From NCBI GenBank assembly GCA_016780825.1, contig JADHLF010000016.1, positions 1 to 45,813 on the forward strand: a DNA stretch of 45,813 nt. The letters run 5' to 3'. Positions 41,544-45,813 of the stretch are shown in pieces. A program made the translations under genes and the position numbers. The notes under the pieces were generated by a model that searched no databases, was not told the DNA's origin, and saw only the letters and a program-made list of their open reading frames with translations. Source of the DNA: Planktomarina sp. (GTDB lineage Bacteria > Pseudomonadota > Alphaproteobacteria > Rhodobacterales > Rhodobacteraceae). The first letter of the stretch is position 1; each line of letters opens with the position of its first letter.

Positions 41544-42305
41544 ATGCATTTAGATGTGCGCGAGCTGCGGGCGTTTTATTATAGGTCCTACTTGGGTCGG
41601 TCGGTTCAGGCGACGATTCGAGAGCAGGTTCTGCGTCTGTGGCCGCAAGCGCGGCATGAGGCGGTCCTCGGTTATGGTTTCGCAGCCCCGCTTTTGCGCC
41701 CCTATTTGAGCTCGGCGCGGCGGGTTACGGCCTTGATGCCTGCCCGGCAAGGGGTCATGCATTGGCCGCCGGGATTGCCCAATTGCTCGGTGCTCTGCGA
41801 AGAGACACGCTGGCCGGTGGAAACCGGCTCGATTGACAAGCTTTTGGTGCTGCATGGGCTGGACACCTCAGAGCATGCCGCCGCGGTGCTCGAGGAATGT
41901 TACCGCGTGCTGGCCCCAGCGGGCCGCGCCATTTTTATCGTGCCCAATCGAGCCAGCCTTTGGGCGCGGCGGGAGGGCACGCCCTTCTCCTTTGCGCGGC
42001 CCTATACCGCCGGGCAGCTGGAATCTAAGCTGAAGTGGCACGGATTTTTACCTGAGCATCATGTGATGGCGCTCTATCAGCCGCCATGGTCTGGGCCATT
42101 TTGGCGGCGTATGGCCGGGCCGATTGAGCGCATCGGGCAAAATATCCCGGCTTGGCGCGGGGGCGGTGTGCTGATTCTGGAGGTGAGCAAGCAAGTGCCG
42201 CGCCCCCGCCGGCCTGGCTTGGGGCAAATTATCGCGCGGCCCTTGGGAATTTTGGAGGGGATCAAGGCCCGAGATCCGATTTCTGCGCAATCGGGCAACC
42301 TTTGA
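41544..42305 (+). CDS. SAM-dependent methyltransferase (class I)
   Basis: A 253-residue protein with a Methyltransf_11-type core. The usual glycine-rich motif I is reduced to LGYGFAAPLLRPYL, followed by ALMPARQG as the acidic-loop equivalent; the fit is loose but the later parts are typical: DKLLVLHGLDTSEHAAAVLEECYRVLAPAGRAIFIVPNR-type motifs II and III, then FARPYTAGQLESKL. The acceptor substrate is unknown. This gene commonly sits opposite gloB in marine Rhodobacterales. The ATG at 41544 has GAGGAT ten bases upstream; in-frame ATGs at 41514 and further up add residues that do not look like the family. Nothing else is seen before the atp operon except an AT-rich weak hairpin (CTTTC/GAAAG) at 42371-42386. 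Confidence 0.78.
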   Translation: MHLDVRELRAFYYRSYLGRSVQATIREQVLRLWPQARHEAVLGYGFAAPLLRPYLSSARRVTALMPARQGVMHWPPGLPNCSVLCEETRWPVETGSIDKLLVLHGLDTSEHAAAVLEECYRVLAPAGRAIFIVPNRASLWARREGTPFSFARPYTAGQLESKLKWHGFLPEHHVMALYQPPWSGPFWRRMAGPIERIGQNIPAWRGGGVLILEVSKQVPRPRRPGLGQIIARPLGILEGIKARDPISAQSGNL

Positions 42306-42415
42306 TCGCCTGCGGATTCGGCTTTTTGGGGCGTCTGAGACGGAACAAAGGGACGCACCCTTAACAAATGCTTTCTTTTTTGAAAGTTTTGCGGTGATTT
42401 TGGCCGTCATTGGCG

Positions 42416-42444
42416 TTGCGGCATGTGAAATGCTCTGCTAAACG
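42416..42444 (+). promoter_or_regulatory. atpH: possible atp operon promoter
   Basis: TTGCGG (42416-42421) and TAAACG (42439-42444), 17 bases apart, in the 232-bp gap before atpH. It would leave a leader of about 85 bases. Weak, but the best pair seen there. Confidence 0.28.
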
Positions 42445-42537
42445 GCGTGAGATTTTGCCGCTATAGGTCTATGGCGCGCGTCCAACGCCTTTGTCTGAAC
42501 TTAAGATTCGGACGGGCCAGTATCGAGAGGGTTGTCT

Positions 42538-43098
42538 TTGTCCGAACCAGCATCGATCTCGTCTGGTATTGCAAGCCGCTACGCAACAGCGGTATTTTCG
42601 CTTGCCAAGGACGACAAGAAGTTGAAGCCACTGGAGGCTGATGTAGATGCGCTAGAGAGCGCATTGAGCGAAAGTGCAGATCTGCGCGCTTTGGTGACAT
42701 CACCTGTTTATACACGCGCAGAAATGGGGCAGGCGATCACTGCCGTGGCCCAAAAAATGAAACTGCAACCAATGATGGTTAATACGCTGTCGTTGATGGC
42801 GGCGAAGCGCCGTTTGTTCGTATTGCCCAGCCTTTTGGCGGCACTGCGTGCGCGCATCGCGGAAGATAAAGGCGAGGTGACCGCTGAGGTGACGTCTGCC
42901 AAAGCGTTGACCAAAACGCAGGCCACGAAATTGGCCAAGACACTCAAGGCTCAATTGGACCTTGATGTGAAACTCAAAGCGACTGTCGATGAAAGCCTCA
43001 TCGGCGGTCTTGTTGTTAAAGTGGGCTCGAAGATGATCGACACCTCGATCCGCTCCAAGCTCAATGCCCTTCAGAACACAATGAAAGAGGTCGGATAA
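42538..43098 (+). CDS. atpH: ATP synthase F1 delta subunit
   Basis: Delta links the F1 head to the peripheral stalk of the proton-driven ATP synthase. The 186-residue protein has the family pattern SEPASISSGIASRYATAVFSLA at the start and GGLVVKVGSKMIDTSIRSKL at the end. The start is TTG at 42538: GAGAGG at 42525-42530 is seven bases before it, and the product begins MSEPAS as in relatives. A TTG two codons earlier is only one base from the ribosome site and is unlikely. First gene of an F1-only operon; F0 genes lie elsewhere, as is normal in alphaproteobacteria. Confidence 0.95.
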   Translation: MSEPASISSGIASRYATAVFSLAKDDKKLKPLEADVDALESALSESADLRALVTSPVYTRAEMGQAITAVAQKMKLQPMMVNTLSLMAAKRRLFVLPSLLAALRARIAEDKGEVTAEVTSAKALTKTQATKLAKTLKAQLDLDVKLKATVDESLIGGLVVKVGSKMIDTSIRSKLNALQNTMKEVG

Positions 43099-44634
43099 AT
43101 GGCGATCGAAGCTGCAGAAATCTCTGCGATCCTAAAAGACCAGATTAAAAACTTTGGCCAAGAAGCTGAAGTTGCCGAAGTGGGCCGTGTCCTTTCCGTT
43201 GGGGATGGTATCGCGCGCGTTTTCGGTCTGGACAATGTTCAAGCTGGTGAAATGGTTGAATTCCCCGGCGGCATCCAAGGGATGGCGTTGAACTTGGAAT
43301 CAGACAACGTTGGCGTTGTTATCTTCGGCTCCGACCGGGACATCAAAGAAGGTGACACAGTCAAGCGGACAAACGCGATTGTGGACGTGCCTGTTGGTCC
43401 GGAATTGCTGGGCCGTGTTGTTGACGGTTTGGGCAACCCATTGGACGGCAAAGGTCCGATCAAAACCAAATTGCGCAGCCAAGCGGATGTGAAAGCGCCT
43501 GGCATCATCCCACGTAAATCGGTGCATGAGCCGATGGCCACGGGTTTGAAATCTGTGGACGCCATGATCCCAATTGGCCGCGGTCAGCGCGAATTGATCA
43601 TTGGTGACCGTCAGACGGGTAAAACCGCCGTGGCGCTCGACACGATCTTGAACCAAAAATCATACAATGACGCTGCGGCGGATGATTCCGAAAAACTCTA
43701 TTGCGTCTATGTGGCGGTCGGTCAAAAGCGTTCTACTGTGGCTCAATTGGTGAAAAAGCTCGAAGAATCTGGCGCGATTGACTATTCTATCGTTGTGGCT
43801 GCAACCGCCTCTGATCCTGCACCGATGCAGTTCTTGGCGCCCTATGCTGCGACATCTATGGCCGAGTATTTCCGCGACAATGGCAAGCATGCTTTGATCA
43901 TCTATGATGATTTGTCCAAGCAAGCGGTGTCTTATCGTCAGATGTCCTTGCTCCTGCGTCGTCCTCCCGGACGTGAAGCCTATCCAGGAGATGTGTTCTA
44001 TCTGCACTCCAGATTGTTGGAACGCTCTTCCAAATTGAACGAAGACAATGGATCAGGCTCTTTGACCGCATTGCCGATCATTGAAACCCAAGGTGGCGAC
44101 GTTTCTGCCTTTATTCCAACCAACGTGATCTCGATCACAGATGGTCAGATCTTCTTGGAAACAGAATTGTTCTACCAAGGCATCCGTCCTGCGGTGAATA
44201 CGGGTCTGTCCGTGTCTCGCGTGGGCTCTTCTGCGCAAACCAACGCGATGAAATCTGTTGCAGGTCCGGTGAAACTGGAATTGGCGCAGTATCGTGAGAT
44301 GGCGGCATTTGCTCAGTTTGGCTCTGATCTTGATGCGGCGACCCAGAAATTGCTGAGCCGTGGCGCGCGTTTGACTGAGCTGATGAAACAGCCGCAGTAT
44401 TCGCCTTTGACCAATGCCGAAATTGTCTGCGTGATCTATGCCGGAACCAAAGGCTATTTGGACAAGATCGATGTCGCCGACGTCGGTCGTTTCGAAGCGG
44501 GCCTTCTGGCGCATCTGCGCAGCAAAGCCAGCGACGTTTTGGCCATGATCACCAAAGAAGATCCAAAGATCAAAGGTGATGCGGAAGCAAAAATCAAAGC
44601 TGCGCTGGACGATTTCGCCGCAGATTTCGCATAA
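43099..44634 (+). CDS. atpA: ATP synthase F1 alpha subunit
   Basis: Non-catalytic nucleotide-binding subunit of the F1 head, three copies per enzyme. The 511 residues have Walker A GDRQTGKT at 169-176, LIIYDDLSKQAVSYRQMSLLLRRPPGREA (the conserved alpha signature), and the arginine-finger segment SVSRVGSSAQ. The ATG directly follows the atpH stop. The region uses the same codons as neighbours but with many T-ending and highly expressed-type codons. Confidence 0.98.
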   Translation: MAIEAAEISAILKDQIKNFGQEAEVAEVGRVLSVGDGIARVFGLDNVQAGEMVEFPGGIQGMALNLESDNVGVVIFGSDRDIKEGDTVKRTNAIVDVPVGPELLGRVVDGLGNPLDGKGPIKTKLRSQADVKAPGIIPRKSVHEPMATGLKSVDAMIPIGRGQRELIIGDRQTGKTAVALDTILNQKSYNDAAADDSEKLYCVYVAVGQKRSTVAQLVKKLEESGAIDYSIVVAATASDPAPMQFLAPYAATSMAEYFRDNGKHALIIYDDLSKQAVSYRQMSLLLRRPPGREAYPGDVFYLHSRLLERSSKLNEDNGSGSLTALPIIETQGGDVSAFIPTNVISITDGQIFLETELFYQGIRPAVNTGLSVSRVGSSAQTNAMKSVAGPVKLELAQYREMAAFAQFGSDLDAATQKLLSRGARLTELMKQPQYSPLTNAEIVCVIYAGTKGYLDKIDVADVGRFEAGLLAHLRSKASDVLAMITKEDPKIKGDAEAKIKAALDDFAADFA

Positions 44635-44646
44635 GGATACTGGCAC

Positions 44647-45516
44647 ATGCCGAACCTTAGTGACCTAAAAAACAGGATCGCGTCGGTCAAGTCGACCCGT
44701 AAGATCACAAAGGCGATGCAAATGGTCGCCTCTGCCAAACTGCGCCGCGCACAAGATGCGGCGCAGGCTGGCCGCCCCTATGCGGAGCGTTTCAATGCGG
44801 TGATGGCTGGTTTGGCCGCTTCCGTTGGCGCCTCCGAAGGGGGACCAAAACTGTTGACAGGCACCGGATCTGATCAAACCCACTTGCTCGTCGTTATGAC
44901 AGCCGAGCGGGGTTTGTGCGGTGGCTTTAACTCAAATATTGTCAAACTGGTACGCATAGCTGCAAAACAGCTGCTGGCCGAAGGCAAAACCGTCAAAATT
45001 TTGACCGTTGGCAAAAAGGGCCGTGAATCGCTGAAGCGTGAATTCGGTGCTGTGCTGGTGGATCATGTGGATTTGTCAGACGTGAAGCGCGTGGGCTATG
45101 ACAATGCCTTTGCAATTGCGCAAAATGTGCTGCACCGGTTTGATGCCGGTGAATTCGATGTTGCCAAAATCTTCTATTCGGAATTTGGCAGCGTCGTGAA
45201 TCAAATCCCAACCGAGTTACAGGTGATCCCTGCTAAGTTTGAAGCGGCGAGTGATGAAGGCACAGTTTACGATTATGAGCCAAGCGAAGAAGGCATTCTT
45301 GCCGATTTGCTGCCGCGCTCGGTTGCGACGCAGATCTTCACGGCTTTGCTGGAAAATGCAGCTTCCGAACAGGGGGCACGCATGTCAGCTATGGACAATG
45401 CCACACGCAACGCTGGTGAAATGATCGACAAATTGACCATCCAATACAACCGGTCACGTCAAGCGAAGATCACCAACGAGCTAATTGAAATTATTTCGGG
45501 CGCTGAAGCGCTCTAA
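44647..45516 (+). CDS. atpG: ATP synthase F1 gamma subunit
   Basis: Gamma is the rotating central shaft. The 289-residue protein opens with PNLSDLKNRIASVKSTRKIT and KAMQMVASAKLRRAQ (the N-terminal shaft helix), has the TAERGLCGGFNSNI block, and ends with ARMSAMDNATRNAGEMIDKL and the C-terminal helix NRSRQAKITNELIEIISGAEA. A 12-bp gap separates it from atpA and 16 bp from atpD. Confidence 0.97.
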   Translation: MPNLSDLKNRIASVKSTRKITKAMQMVASAKLRRAQDAAQAGRPYAERFNAVMAGLAASVGASEGGPKLLTGTGSDQTHLLVVMTAERGLCGGFNSNIVKLVRIAAKQLLAEGKTVKILTVGKKGRESLKREFGAVLVDHVDLSDVKRVGYDNAFAIAQNVLHRFDAGEFDVAKIFYSEFGSVVNQIPTELQVIPAKFEAASDEGTVYDYEPSEEGILADLLPRSVATQIFTALLENAASEQGARMSAMDNATRNAGEMIDKLTIQYNRSRQAKITNELIEIISGAEAL

Positions 45517-45532
45517 AACCCGGAGAAACAAC

Positions 45533-45813
45533 ATGGCAAATGCAAAAGGCAAAATCACTCAAGTGATCGGCGCCGTTGTTGACGTTCAATTTGATGGCGA
45601 ACTGCCGCAAATTTTGAACGCTTTGACAACAGACAATGGCGGCAAGACGTTGGTGCTCGAAGTTGCCCAGCACTTGGGCGAGGGTACAGTTCGTGCCATC
45701 GCTATGGACGCGACCGAAGGTTTGGTGCGCGGTCAAGAGGTGACCGACACCGCCGGTCCAATCACTGTTCCCGTGGGCCGTGCCACTTTGGGCCGGATCT
45801 TGAACGTGGTCGG
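45533..45813 (+). CDS. atpD: ATP synthase F1 beta subunit, 3' end missing
   Basis: Beta is the catalytic ATP-making subunit. Only the first 93 codons are in the window: the N-terminal beta-barrel domain, with GKITQVIGAVVDVQF, LVLEVAQHLGEGTVRAIAMD and TEGLVRGQEV, ending at VGRATLGRILNVV just before the nucleotide-binding domain. CGGAGAAA precedes the ATG. atpC is expected after it. Confidence 0.97.
   Translation, partial: MANAKGKITQVIGAVVDVQFDGELPQILNALTTDNGGKTLVLEVAQHLGEGTVRAIAMDATEGLVRGQEVTDTAGPITVPVGRATLGRILNVV

Noticed and set aside
1..45813. CRISPR arrays, insertion sequences, integrases, attachment sites
   Set aside because: No regularly spaced repeats, transposase motifs or flanking direct repeats were seen anywhere in the window.

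Overview
The window looks like chromosomal DNA of a marine alphaproteobacterium of the Rhodobacterales (Roseobacter group). This rests on gene content and order: a hisS-hisZ-hisG operon with the long form of HisS and the short HisZ-dependent HisG, a B12-dependent class II ribonucleotide reductase, a DUF1489 protein, an F1-only atpHAGD operon (split from F0), xdhABC, and ribosomal protein S4 and NrdJ sequences of the type known from this group. Base composition is moderately GC-rich throughout, apart from one AT-richer stretch (about 33.2-34.0 kb). There is no prophage, insertion sequence, CRISPR array, tRNA or rRNA. It is mostly a housekeeping and catabolic region with dense, often overlapping genes.

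Layout. 1-3.5 kb: the 3' part of an M3 metallopeptidase, then leftward panC-panB and a small secreted SH3 protein. 3.6-6.2 kb: a rightward dimethylglycine/sarcosine dehydrogenase-like flavoprotein fused to a GcvT-type folate domain, with a possible attenuator in its leader. 6.3-16.7 kb: a leftward block with a D-amino-acid/glycine oxidase-like flavoprotein and, upstream of a terminator, a seven-gene unit xdhA-xdhB-xdhC-ABC ATPase-permease-permease-BMP binding protein, best read as purine uptake plus oxidation. 16.9-20.4 kb: dnaE, the replicative polymerase. 20.5-24.0 kb: slyX diverging from hisS-hisZ-hisG. 24.0-26.8 kb: a DUF1489 gene diverging from nrdJ, with a good NrdR-box match in between. 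26.9-30.4 kb: a DCC-family thiol protein, a DEAD-box helicase, a structured non-coding stretch that may encode a small RNA, and rpsD with a folded leader. 30.6-32.6 kb: hisC-tyrC. 32.6-34.7 kb: a pentapeptide-repeat membrane protein of unusual composition and a ChaC-like gamma-glutamylcyclotransferase. 34.7-38.2 kb: a MotA/ExbB-like channel subunit and a partner with one membrane helix, about 550 residues of predicted coiled coil and an OmpA-type peptidoglycan-binding end. 38.2-42.3 kb: clpA, gloB and a methyltransferase. 42.5 kb to the end: atpH-atpA-atpG-atpD (atpD cut by the window edge).

The least described item is the channel/coiled-coil pair at 34.7-38.2 kb. It has the parts of an ion-driven stator (MotAB, TolQR, ExbBD, ZorAB), but no flagellar, Tol, TonB or Zorya partners lie beside it, and its stalk is far longer than a periplasm is wide. 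The structured RNA candidate between the helicase and rpsD, and the terminator inside the leader of the dehydrogenase gene, are the other signals not explained by ordinary gene annotation.
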